Shown: piece by piece, positions 28,952 through 42,169 of the stretch
Numbering within the stretch: position 1 is the stretch's first letter
Layout: each line of letters starts with the position of its first letter
From: Azospirillum sp051124815
GTDB taxonomy: Bacteria; Pseudomonadota; Alphaproteobacteria; Azospirillales; Azospirillaceae
Assembly: GCF_051124815.1 (NCBI RefSeq)
Contig: NZ_CP118485.1
Location: forward strand, 310,001-374,000
Length of the DNA stretch: 64,000 nucleotides
Direction of reading: 5' to 3'
The notes under the pieces: generated by a model
Database searches by the model: none
Seen by the model: only the letters and a program-made list of their open reading frames with translations
Told to the model about the DNA's origin: nothing
Position numbers and translations under genes: made by a program

Positions 28952-29268
28952 GTTTCCGAAAGGACTGCTGGTGTCGATGGTAGAGGCGAGCCGCCCGATT
29001 GCGAGGACCGTTGGAAGGAACCACAACACGGCAACGTGAACAGCAACGAGCGCTTTGCGCTCGTAACTGTGTCCCAAACCACATGGTGGTGCAGGGACGG
29101 GATCATGGACAAGTGAAGATGAAGTGCAAGTGACCGAGGACGCTCCTCGGCCGGGCCACAAGCCTGGCTGGGAGTAGCATCGAACGGCGAAAAACAGCCA
29201 ACCCTGTCGGTTGGCTCGCGAGCAGGCTTGTTCCTGCGCGTGGCGCTATGCGTTTTCGTTGGAGTTGA
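28952..29268 (+). other. Spacer between tRNA-Ala and 23S
   Basis: 317 bases of internal transcribed spacer. No gene is seen. The bases just before 23S can pair with those after it (GATCAAGC with GCTTGATC), forming the processing stem. Confidence 0.7.
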
Positions 29269-32011
<2,743 letters not shown>

Positions 32012-32153
32012 GACCCCACTAACCGCGCCATGCGCAGCAGCAAGCCTGCTCGAAACAGCAGCTTGACAGCACGCACCGCAGTTCGATACATCCTCCCTCA
32101 CTTGCACTGAACAAGCACATGCTTCGGACAAAGCGTCGGTCTTGAGCCTTGGT

Positions 32154-32272
32154 GACCTGGTGGTCATGGCGAGGTGTCAAACACCCGATCCCATCCCGAA
32201 CTCGGCCGTGAAAAGCCTCCGCGCCAATGGTACTGCGTCTTAAGACGTGGGAGAGTAGGTCGCCGCCAGGTC
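32154..32272 (+). rRNA. rrf: 5S ribosomal RNA
   Basis: About 119 bases with the terminal stem GACCTGG ... CCAGGTC, the CCGATCCCATCCCGAACTCGG loop and the GGGAGAGTAGGTCGCCGCC 3' part. Confidence 0.95.
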
Positions 32273-32348
32273 ACTCAGGCTCAAGAGACGCTAATCCATA
32301 AGCACAAGCTTGCATCGTCACCGTCCGTCACGCCATATCAGGAACATC

Positions 32349-34054
<1,706 letters not shown>

Positions 34055-34058
<4 letters not shown>

Positions 34059-34315
34059 CGCAGGGCCTTCAGGGAGAGCGCGATCAGGGCGGCGAGAAGA
34101 ACAAGGGCGAGGCCGGCAGCGAACGTCATGAAGCCGGCCTGGGACGGCCGTCGGCGCATCTCATGGCGCGCCAGAATGCGCGCCAATCCGAGCAGCTTCT
34201 CGAGCGGAACGGTCCCCTGCTCCTGCTGGGGCGGCTGGACAACGGGCACCGTCGTCGCGGCGGTGGAGTCGGTGCTGTGGGTCACAGGTGGAAAGTCCAT
34301 TGTGGGAGCGGCCAT
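34055..34315 (-). CDS. Small protein with C-terminal membrane segment
   Basis: An 86-residue protein from ATG 34315 (MAAPTMDFPPVTHSTDS), or 98 residues from GTG 34351. It has a Thr/Pro/Gln-rich first half, a basic stretch (LARILARHEMRRRPSQAG), then one membrane segment (FMTFAAGLALVLLAALIALSL). Its stop overlaps the recombinase start (ATGA), so the two are cotranscribed. Role unknown; probably tail-anchored in the inner membrane. Confidence 0.6.
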
Positions 34316-34396
34316 GACGATATGGTCCGATGGCGGCAGGAGCGGAAACACAGGGGCAGATCGGCGTCGCCGACGCCAACCCGGTCATCGGTGCGG

Positions 34397-35290
34397 TCAG
34401 GAATCGGGCGGCGCGGCCATGGCCGGCAGCCCCAACGAGCCCTGCTTGCCGGGCTTCACCATGCCACCGGCTTCACGATGGGCGGATGCCGCGAGCGTCG
34501 CCGCCAACGGCTCCAGAACCTCCAGCCGCCCCCGCAGGCGGGCGTTCTCGCGGCGCGCTTCGTCCAGCGCCTGCTCCACCTGATGCTTGGCTGTCAGTTC
34601 AGAACGCAGCTGGTCGAGCTGCAGCGAGGAGCGCAGGAGGGCAGCCTTTTCTTCCGACAGAAGGCGGTTCACGGTCTCCACAGCGGCTTGCGCGTCCGCC
34701 GCCTGCCGCTGCCAATCCTTGATCTCCGCGGACATCCGGGTCAGCGCCGCGCCCTGCTGGGCGACCGTCACCGCCAGCTGGTTGCGGTCTTCCATGATCC
34801 GGTCGTGTTCCTGCGCCAGATCCTCATAGCCCTGCTCCTGTTCAGCGATCTCGGCCGTCAGGGTGTGCAGTTCGCTCCGGCAAGCCGCGCTTTCGCTCTG
34901 CAGGGCTGCCAACGCGGTGGTGTGCTGTTCCGCGGCGAGGAGCCTCTCCTCCTGCCGCAGGGCGTCGATCGACGCGATGAAGGCCGTCAAGGTGCCGTCG
35001 ATGGCACGCCGCATCTGCTCGGCCGCGGCGCAGGACTGGACGTCGACCGGCCCTCCTGCGAACGCATCGCGCGACGCGCTGACCGCGCCCTTCTGAATGA
35101 CGAAGAGGTGAGGGGCGGTCTTCCTGATGTCATGGATGAAGCGCGATACGTCGCGCAGGGAACCCCCGCCAATTTCGGCGCGGATGCGGCGGTATGACGG
35201 ATAGGCGTGGTCCTTCGACACGATCTTGCTGACCGCTTCCGAGACGGACTCGTGCGTGATCAGGGGATGGGTGGGCTGGGAGCAGGACAT
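34397..35290 (-). CDS. KfrA-like DNA-binding coiled-coil protein
   Basis: A 297-residue protein. The N-terminal ~65 residues fit the KfrA N-terminal DNA-binding domain (SVSEAVSKIVSKDHAYPSYRRIRAEIGGGSLRDVSRFI). Residues about 90-275 are nearly continuous coiled coil with heptad Leu/Ala spacing. KfrA proteins of IncP plasmids bind their own operator and help plasmid stability. Finding one here, divergent from a relaxase, is a plasmid-like signature in an integrated element. The palindromes at about 35425-35475 are candidate binding sites. Confidence 0.8.
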   Translation of the reverse strand: MSCSQPTHPLITHESVSEAVSKIVSKDHAYPSYRRIRAEIGGGSLRDVSRFIHDIRKTAPHLFVIQKGAVSASRDAFAGGPVDVQSCAAAEQMRRAIDGTLTAFIASIDALRQEERLLAAEQHTTALAALQSESAACRSELHTLTAEIAEQEQGYEDLAQEHDRIMEDRNQLAVTVAQQGAALTRMSAEIKDWQRQAADAQAAVETVNRLLSEEKAALLRSSLQLDQLRSELTAKHQVEQALDEARRENARLRGRLEVLEPLAATLAASAHREAGGMVKPGKQGSLGLPAMAAPPDS

Positions 35291-35756
35291 CCAGAACCTC
35301 TGCGGGGACTACGGTTTGGGCGGCCGTGCCGTCGGCCGGCTGAGTATCTGGATGAGTTGCGATGCCAGGAAAGGGCTGCGGCGACGGAATCTTGACGGTT
35401 CCGGTCCAAGCCGGCCGATTGTGAGGTGATACCGCGGTAGCGCTACCGGGTAGCGACACCTGATACCGGTGTTACCGTCGCCATCCACGTCGATCCCACC
35501 CCTCCGCCTGCGGGCCGCTCCGGTCCACCATTTCACCCAAACGGCGCAGAAAATTGGCCGGCGCCCGATGCGGCGGGGCGGATCCCTCCATACGCTTCCT
35601 TCCGGACCAGGCTGCCCGGGCGTCGGACCTCCGGCCCTCGCCACGGGCAGCCTTGAGCGAAGAAGTGTGCAGTTAGGCGTTGCGGCGGGCCGCAACGCCT
35701 CCGGGGCCGGCCAGGGCCGGTTGCCGGATCGACGACGGCGTGGAGGCGCCGATGCC
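35291..35756. promoter_or_regulatory. Divergent control region / possible oriT
   Basis: 466 bases between the KfrA-like gene and the relaxase. It holds a cluster of palindromic words: GGTAGCGCTACC (35436-35447, perfect), GATACCGCGGTA just before it, and GATACCGGTGTTACC (35462-35476). Position next to a relaxase suggests the transfer origin, and position next to KfrA suggests an operator; both are inference. Confidence 0.5.
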
Positions 35757-38510
35757 GTGGCGGACCTGGGATACTTTCGCATCGAACAGGGCATGCTCTC
35801 CCGTGGCGCCGGCGCGAAAGCCGGAGCGTCAGCGGCTTATCAGTCCGGTGGCCGGTTCCGCACCGTCATCGCGGCGGCCGCTTACCAGGCTGGGGTCGGT
35901 CTGACCATCGGCGCCGACCTGCGGGAGGTGTGGGCGGCGAAGGGGCAGGACCCTGTGTTGGCGGTTGCGGACTTCACGGGCAAGTCGGGCGTTCACCACA
36001 CCGACATCCGCGTGCCCGCGGGCGCGCCCGCTTGGTGCGCCGACCGGCAGACCTTGTGGACCAGGGTGGAACTGAGCGAACGGCGCCGTGACGCGACGCT
36101 GGCGCTGCAATACACGCTGTCGCTCAGCCGGGAGGTGCCCATCGCAACGTCGATCCGGTCGGTGGAGCGCTTCGTTGATGAGCACCTCGTGGCACGCAAG
36201 CTGGTTGCCGACATTGCGATCCATCTGTACGGGCGCCCCCTGGACCCCAGGGTGCCGGCCGTCGCCGAGAAGCTGGCGAACACGGTCGATCTCGCGTGGC
36301 CGGTGATCCCGGTGGCCCGTGTCCCCAGCACTCCACCAGTGGACGGCCCCCACGCCCTGGCGTTGCCCGATGGGCGCCTCGTCGTCTACCAGCCGCACGC
36401 GCACGTCCTGGCGACGACGCGCCCGCTCGTCGACGGCGCCCTCGGCCCGAAGGACCGCGACCTGTCGCGAAAGGCCTTTCTGATCGGAAGCCGAAAGCTG
36501 TGGGAGCACCTGTGCAACGAGGCCCTGGCCGAGATCGGGGCTGTCCATCGCGTATCTCAGCGGTCGAAGTGGCATCGCCACCGTCAACAGCAGGACCTCG
36601 GCGCCGCCGGGCCGAACCATGAACCGCTTTCCCAGGTGCCGCTCGGTCCGGCCTATCACCCGGTCGTCGAGGGGCGTGCTCTGAATTTTGGAGGAGTGGA
36701 CGTCATGCCTCATCAATTCAATGCCATCGTGGCGGAGCTCGAAAAGTCCAGACGCGCAGCGCCCGACAAAAAATCGGTGCGTCTGGCTCGTGCCGTTGTC
36801 CGGATCGAGGAGCTGGAAGCGCAAGGGGTTCGCTTCAGCCGGGAAACGGGTGGGATGGTGAGGGTCGAAGCTCCTTCCGGTGTTGTCGTTGACTGGCATG
36901 ACCGCCGCTTGTGGAGCGGGATACATGCGATGGTGCTCGACTACCTGGAGACTCGCGATGCGGAACGGAAAGCGCGCGCGCCCGAACCGGGCGCCGTCGG
37001 GACCACCGTTCCTGGGGCAAGTGACAGAATGTCGACGGCGCCGGAACCGATGGTGGAGGCGGCGCGGCTGCGGGAGGAACTGGACGCTGCCACGCGGAGC
37101 GTCGCGACCATCGCTGCGGCGACCGGGCAGGCGCAACCGGATGCCGTGGCGTCTCTGGCCGATGGCATCGTCACCGTCGCCCGCGGCGCCATGGCGAACG
37201 CATACGAAAGGTCGCGCGGCGCGCTGGTGCGCGAGCAGCAGGCGCGCGTGTCGGCGGAGACGCGCGCTAAGGAACTCACCGTGGACTTGGCGCGTACGAA
37301 GGCCGCTCTGGCACTGGAACAGGAGAAGCGGCGGGCAACGGATGCAGATTGTGGTGCCCTGCGCGCGGAAGGGGCTTCACTGCGGCAGCAACTGGACGAG
37401 GCGAAGCGCAGCGCCGAGGCGGCGACCGTCACCGGAGCGGCTGCCGCCCAGCGAGCCGACGAGGATCGGCAAGCACGTCACCGTGCCGAACAGGCACTCC
37501 GCCTCGTGCGCCAGACGATCGACACCGAGGCTGCCGACGAGCAGCTGGCGTCTGAACTGCGCAAGCGGCTGCAGGCGGCCAGCCGACAGTCCGACGCCGT
37601 GGAGGACGGGGTGCGGGCAGCGAGTCTGACGCCGGAACTCCTGCCAAGTGAACCCGGCGCCCGGCTGCGGGCGATTGCGCAGGCGAACCGCGACCGGACA
37701 CTGGATGAGGTGGCAACCCTGTTGGACGCGCCGGTGCGGGCGCTTGGTGTGCACCTCCGCGGCGACGTTGCTGAGCGGGTTCCGGCGGCTTTGGCGATCC
37801 TCATGACGGCGATCGAAGGACGAGACGCGGAGCTTGCGCGGGAGCGCGCCAGCCGCGAGCGGGCGGAACTGGAAGCGCAGGGATGGAAACGCGCCTACGA
37901 GGCACTGGTTCGCCACGGCCGGCGATTGGTGATGCTCCTGGCCCGGCAGGCCGGGCTGGTCGAACCGGCGAAGGCGGCGTGGCGTCTGCTGATGGATGCT
38001 GTCGGTCATGGCAAGGAACCGGGAGATCTCACCGCTGTGTTCCCCAGCCGGCGTAATGATGCTCCAGCGTGTGGTGAGGCGACGAACCGGGGGCAGCGGC
38101 AGGAGGAAAGCCAACGGACTGGCCGCACCGACAAGGTGAAGCCCGACGCGGAAGCGGCGCCCATCATGGGTGGCGTGAAGCCACCCGCGGCAACCCAGGA
38201 GTCGCTGGAGGTCATGACCGGCGAGAAGCCGCGGCCGTCGGGCGTGTTGGCGGGCGCCGTCCGGTTGACCAGCGCCGCGACCGAAGCCGTCAGGGCCTTG
38301 GAGGCGCGGCTCAAGGTTATGAGCAAGGACGACCTCCTGAAGGCCGCGCAGGCAACGGAACGGGCAGCGCGTGAGGCGGGCGAAGAAAGGCGCCGGAACG
38401 AACACCGGCACGCCTACTCGGTCATCGCAAGGGTTGCGCGGCAGCGTGGCGTCGCCCTGCAGCCTCTCCAGCCGTCCAAGCCCCGGATCCGTGACGAGTA
38501 TGTGAGGTGA
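35757..38510 (+). CDS. MobA/MobL (MobQ-type) relaxase with long coiled-coil tail
   Basis: A 917-residue protein if it starts at GTG 35757 (GGAGG 10 bases upstream; then ADLGYFRIEQGMLSRG). Residues 1-230 are a MobA/MobL relaxase: catalytic tyrosine candidate Y28 (AAYQSGG), GVHHTDIRVPAGAPAWCADR, LWTRVELSERRRDATLA, ADIAIHLYG, and the metal-binding PHAHVLATTR (H214, H216). An insert of about 50 residues separates the last two motifs. From about residue 430 on, the protein is long coiled coil with Ala/Arg/Glu heptads and no recognisable helicase or primase domain. It would nick the island's oriT for mobilisation by another element's type IV system. Upstream in-frame sequence lacks relaxase similarity. 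Confidence 0.82.
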   Translation: MADLGYFRIEQGMLSRGAGAKAGASAAYQSGGRFRTVIAAAAYQAGVGLTIGADLREVWAAKGQDPVLAVADFTGKSGVHHTDIRVPAGAPAWCADRQTLWTRVELSERRRDATLALQYTLSLSREVPIATSIRSVERFVDEHLVARKLVADIAIHLYGRPLDPRVPAVAEKLANTVDLAWPVIPVARVPSTPPVDGPHALALPDGRLVVYQPHAHVLATTRPLVDGALGPKDRDLSRKAFLIGSRKLWEHLCNEALAEIGAVHRVSQRSKWHRHRQQQDLGAAGPNHEPLSQVPLGPAYHPVVEGRALNFGGVDVMPHQFNAIVAELEKSRRAAPDKKSVRLARAVVRIEELEAQGVRFSRETGGMVRVEAPSGVVVDWHDRRLWSGIHAMVLDYLETRDAERKARAPEPGAVGTTVPGASDRMSTAPEPMVEAARLREELDAATRSVATIAAATGQAQPDAVASLADGIVTVARGAMANAYERSRGALVREQQARVSAETRAKELTVDLARTKAALALEQEKRRATDADCGALRAEGASLRQQLDEAKRSAEAATVTGAAAAQRADEDRQARHRAEQALRLVRQTIDTEAADEQLASELRKRLQAASRQSDAVEDGVRAASLTPELLPSEPGARLRAIAQANRDRTLDEVATLLDAPVRALGVHLRGDVAERVPAALAILMTAIEGRDAELARERASRERAELEAQGWKRAYEALVRHGRRLVMLLARQAGLVEPAKAAWRLLMDAVGHGKEPGDLTAVFPSRRNDAPACGEATNRGQRQEESQRTGRTDKVKPDAEAAPIMGGVKPPAATQESLEVMTGEKPRPSGVLAGAVRLTSAATEAVRALEARLKVMSKDDLLKAAQATERAAREAGEERRRNEHRHAYSVIARVARQRGVALQPLQPSKPRIRDEYVR

Positions 38511-38608
38511 CAAGCAGTGGTTGGGATGCGTCGGCGTTGCGTCCACCCGGTGTGGCGGCTGCCCTGCGGGCCGCCACACCGAGCGGTCGCAACTCAGGAC
38601 GACCCGTG

Positions 38609-38965
38609 ATGATGACCACCCCAGTTCGGAGCGGCGCTGCCCTGGCCGCGTGCATCGAAGACGACGCGATCATCCGTGTGCTTCCAGCGGAACAGAGCGC
38701 GGCAACCGTGAAGTTCGTAGACTGGCTTCAGGAAATCCTGCAGCGCTGGGCCTGCGGTCAGCGCGGCGCCGCCGACCGTCGGACGCTGGACATGATCGTC
38801 CAGGCAGCGGAGGCGATGGACTACCGGATTTCCCTGTCGGTACAGGACATTTTCGATGTTGTGGAGGATCTCGACGCGGCCCTCGATGCCGGCTTGGTTC
38901 TCCTCCGCGGTTTCGACCGCCCGGTTATCCGTGTCCATCTCGTGAGCAAAGGCGCTGCGCAGTAG
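38609..38965 (+). CDS. Hypothetical protein downstream of relaxase
   Basis: A 118-residue protein from ATG 38609 (MMTTPVRSGAALAACIEDD), with AGGACG about 9 bases upstream. A GTG at 38507 overlaps the relaxase stop and would give 152 residues. Helical, acidic C-terminal half (DIFDVVEDLDAALDAGLVLLRG). No family recognised. Likely part of the mobilisation operon. Confidence 0.5.
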   Translation: MMTTPVRSGAALAACIEDDAIIRVLPAEQSAATVKFVDWLQEILQRWACGQRGAADRRTLDMIVQAAEAMDYRISLSVQDIFDVVEDLDAALDAGLVLLRGFDRPVIRVHLVSKGAAQ

Positions 38966-40020
38966 GTGGGGGCGCCGGAGCGTCCTGGTGGGTCCCGCTA
39001 TAAGAACCCACCGCGTTCCGGCTCCTGATATGGCTTCCCTGCCTCGACCCATGGGGCAATGCGCCTTCTTTTCGGCAGGGCAAGTTGCTGGTCTCGAATG
39101 CGGCTGCATACAGCACCGGACGGAAGGGGCCGCCATCCCGGCGGGAACGGAGTATCCAGCCGCGCTGTCCCGCTCCTCCCTTCAACATCTGCCGATCATC
39201 AAGTTCGCTAATCCCTTGGCCCGGTTGCTGATTTCCACGACAGCGTTCAGAATTCTGCCGATGTGCCTGCCGATCCATGTTCAATCCGCAAGTCTTTGAC
39301 TGCGCGAGAAATTTTGAGATCCCAGTCTGCTAACCTTGCCGATCCTCGCCGCGGCGTCGGAGGTGCGCGTTGCGTCCTCCGGGAAAGCTTGTCGCATCAA
39401 CGATGTGTTGGTTTCGATTCGGGTGGTGGAAAGTCTTCGGTTCCGTCAGTTCAACGGTCGTGAACTGGACCGGACGCATTACGGCTGAAGTGCGCTCTGC
39501 CTGACCAGTTCGGCCTTGATCCCGCAGAGACTGGAACCATCAAGCCGCTGATTGGAAAGAATTTGTCCGGCGTTTCAGAACATCCGCCAAATTGCCGGAC
39601 AAACGCTTGTACATCAAGCGATTAGCTGTGTAATGACGGGTGGAGGGACCGGAGACGGCTTGCCGGTCGGTCCCCCGCGCAGAGCTTGGCCCCGGCTCGT
39701 TCACCTTAGATGCGCTGTTCGGCAACGCGCCACGATCGCGCCTGGGAGTCATGGGGGCGGGCGCCTGGTTCGACCGCGCCGAAGCCGAACGTTATTAGGT
39801 GCATGAACAGTCCATGCTCGTCGCCGACGGGGAGACCATCAGCCTGCTCGTCTTCCGCGACGGGAGGGTATTCTTCAAGGACGAGCGCGCCCGCGCCGGG
39901 GACGGACGCCGGCCGTTCCGCTGACGCGGCGCGGCGTTTCGCCGCTCGCCGCCGCTGGACGGATCGATATGCTTGGCCCCGGCGCCTGCGCCCGAGCGAC
40001 GACAGAGGATGCCCCCGGCC
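38966..40020. other. Gene-poor island segment with decayed coding
   Basis: About 1,050 bases without a confident gene. Points of note: an inverted repeat TTGTCCGGC / GCCGGACAA (about 39562-39602), then a palindrome CGCTTG tacat CAAGCG (about 39604-39620). A forward frame around 39690-39798 reads like protein (FTLDALFGNAPRSRLGVMGAGAWFDR...) up to a TAG at 39796-39798, and continues in the same frame after it to 39924. This is probably a dead gene. Confidence 0.4.
39799..39924 (+). pseudogene. Short open frame after in-frame TAG, likely gene remnant
   Basis: A 41-codon frame starting GTG directly after a TAG that interrupts a longer protein-like frame. It reads VHEQSMLVADGETISLLVFR... Either a small protein or, more likely, the 3' end of an interrupted gene. 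No family recognised. Confidence 0.3.
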
Positions 40021-41223
40021 ATGGCCAAACGCGAATCCGGCAACCGGCTCGACCGCGGCGAGATCGCCCTGGTGAAAGCCATGATCGCCGAAGGACGATA
40101 TAACGACCAGGAGATCCTCGCCCACTTCACGCGGCCGATGCGCACCATCAACCACGCTCGCATCTCGGACATTCGCGAGGGGCGCAAGCACGCGACCGTG
40201 GCGGTGGCGTCGCCGGAGGAACTGGCCCAGTTCCTGAGAACCTGGCCACAGATCGATCCGCAGACCGGCCTGCACATCGCCGGCGACGAGCTGGTGATCA
40301 AGGCGCGGGAGGCGATGCTGAACGCGGTGCAGAGCTACAACAACCCGCGCGCGTTCTTCAAAGCGGAGGTCTTCATCACCCTGGCGGTGATCGCGTGGAC
40401 CTACCTCCTGCACCATCATTACCGGCGCAATGGCATCGACCATCGCATCAAGAAGATCGTCGATGGCAACGAGGTGGTCCTGAAGACGCGGCACGGCGCC
40501 GACAAGCACTGGACGCTCGAGGACTGCCTAGGGTGCAACCAGTGCCCGCTCGACGCGGCGACGGTCGCCAATCTGCAGTTTCTGATCGGGATCCGCCACG
40601 AGATCGAGCATCAGATGACGCGGCGTATCGACGACACCATCGGCGCGAAGCTGCAGGCGTGCTGCCTCAACTTCAACCGCGCTCTGAAGGACCTCGTCGC
40701 CGAACGCCACGGTCTCGAAGGCGACCTGTCGTTCGCGCTGCAGTTCGCGACGATCGAGCGCGAGCAGCGCGACCAACTGCTCAAGCAGCCCGACCTGCCG
40801 CCCAACATCCAGGCGATGACGCTGGCATTCGAAACCGGGCTGCCGGATGAGGTCGCGGCCGACCTGCGCTACGCCTACCGCGTCTACCTCGTAGAGCGGA
40901 CGGCGAACTCCAAGGGCAAGGCCGACCAAGTGATCGAGTTCGTGAAGGGCAACTCTGCCGAGGGCCGGGAGGTCCGGCGGATCCTCTTGAAGGAGGCCGA
41001 GAAGGCCAAGTACAAGCCCAAACAGATCGTCGACCGGATGAAGGCCGAGGGCTTCCCCCGCTTCCGTGAGCACGAACATACGCAGCTCTGGAAGACGCTC
41101 GACGCCAAGCGGCCGGGTACCGGTTTCGGTGTCTACCTGAAGGATGGCGACTGGTGGTGGTACGAAGCTTGGATCGACCGGGTGCGGGCCCATTGCGAGG
41201 AGAACCGCGTCAAGTACGCGTGA
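40021..41223 (+). CDS. DUF3644 domain protein (HEPN-like)
   Basis: A 400-residue protein. The first ~75 residues look like a small helix-turn-helix (EIALVKAMIAEGRYNDQEILAHF...NHARISDIREGRKH). The middle matches DUF3644 (LVIKAREAMLNAVQSYNNPRAFFKAEVFITLAVIAWTYLLH). A HEPN-type R-x4-H motif is present, RHEIEH at R192-H197. A CxxC pair (GCNQC) lies at about residues 177-180. HEPN proteins are often RNases in defence or toxin systems. ATG 40021 is 12 bases after AGAGG; ATG 40009 is an alternative. It stands alone between decayed segments; whether it is a free-standing defence gene is inference. Confidence 0.72.
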   Translation: MAKRESGNRLDRGEIALVKAMIAEGRYNDQEILAHFTRPMRTINHARISDIREGRKHATVAVASPEELAQFLRTWPQIDPQTGLHIAGDELVIKAREAMLNAVQSYNNPRAFFKAEVFITLAVIAWTYLLHHHYRRNGIDHRIKKIVDGNEVVLKTRHGADKHWTLEDCLGCNQCPLDAATVANLQFLIGIRHEIEHQMTRRIDDTIGAKLQACCLNFNRALKDLVAERHGLEGDLSFALQFATIEREQRDQLLKQPDLPPNIQAMTLAFETGLPDEVAADLRYAYRVYLVERTANSKGKADQVIEFVKGNSAEGREVRRILLKEAEKAKYKPKQIVDRMKAEGFPRFREHEHTQLWKTLDAKRPGTGFGVYLKDGDWWWYEAWIDRVRAHCEENRVKYA

Positions 41224-41587
41224 GTTTGGAGCGGGCGCCCGCGTCTCGTTCCCGGGGCGCTTCCACGTCGGCCTGCGCGCGGCCCCGAGGCAAGCATTAG
41301 CAAGCCCGGCCGAGCAGGGGGCAGCCGAGTCCTCTCTTGGGCAGTGACACCAAGCTGATCGGCGAGCACGGCGATGGCCGCAGCGCCAGCATCCCGCAGG
41401 TCCAGCAGCCGAGCGATCTAAGGCAGCGGGCGGTCGGGGAGGTCGACCTCCACCGTTTCCAAGGGCCTCCCGCGGCGGCGCCACATGACCGCGCTGGTGG
41501 CGCCGGCGCGCAGCCAATGCGCTCCGTCCTCCCGTCGCCTGCATCCTCCCGGTGCATGCCCAGACCGTTGGAGGGTTTGCGGTCACG

Positions 41588-41863
41588 CTAGAGCAGTTGG
41601 TAGCGGCCGACGTCCTCGACAACGGCGGCGCCCTCCTCAACGTAGCCAACGAAGGCGGCCGCGCTACGATGCTTGGCCTGCCGCATGATTGTCCCCGCGG
41701 GCGCGCTGTGCGCCGTCGCCTCGGTAGCCAGGCTGCGGCGCGACGAATGGCTGGAGAAGACCGCCGGGTCGAGGCCGACGCGCTCGACGGCGCGTTTCAC
41801 GATTGACGCTACGACCCTGGGGTGTGCCGGTTTGTCTTCTGCAACAAAAGTGAGGGCGATCAT
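41588..41863 (-). pseudogene. Tyrosine recombinase, C-terminal fragment
   Basis: A 91-codon fragment corresponding to the catalytic end of a phage-type integrase: VASIVKRAVERVGLDP, then FSSHSSRRSLATEA (normally HxLRxxxAT) and IMRQAKHRSAAAFVGYV (normally GHRS..xxxYI, supplying the second His and the nucleophilic Tyr). The N-terminal two thirds are missing. It marks an older integration event inside the present island. Confidence 0.75.
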
Positions 41864-42115
41864 GTTTCTGCTGTTAAATAGACTATCTTAGGTTGCCCAA
41901 TTGCGGGTTGAACGTCATAGTGGCCTGCTTATCTGAACGGCATAGAGCACGCCTACGGACTCTTAGGAGCATGTCACTTTTGGATGTGCCACGTTTTTCA
42001 CCATCTGATTGCTCCGGCGTTCATCTCGGGCCTGGACAGCTTCAGATGCTAGATAATGCACTTGTGTCAAGGGAGAGTTCGTATTGCAAAACAACTCAAA
42101 GGCGTAATAATTTTA

Positions 42116-42121
42116 TATAAT
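42116..42121 (+). promoter_or_regulatory. Candidate -10 box
   Basis: TATAAT, 49 bases before the start codon at 42170, in an AT-rich stretch. No good -35 partner at 16-18 bases, so this is weak. Confidence 0.35.
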
Positions 42122-42169
42122 CTGCTGGTTCTGGTCGGATTTGGAAACACATTGGGGAGGGCGCGTAGC

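Larger units (their letters stand above)
41224..42169. other. Island segment with integrase remnant and promoter of the ATPase operon
   Basis: About 950 bases. The reverse strand at 41588-41863 holds a tyrosine recombinase fragment (listed separately). The reverse frame at about 41340-41560 also looks protein-like but contains stops. The last 290 bases turn AT-richer and carry a TATAAT at 42116-42121 that could be the -10 box of the following operon. Confidence 0.45.

Noticed and set aside
35829..37136. A 435-codon reverse frame opposite the relaxase
   Set aside because: The forward frame has relaxase motifs; the reverse one is a shadow.
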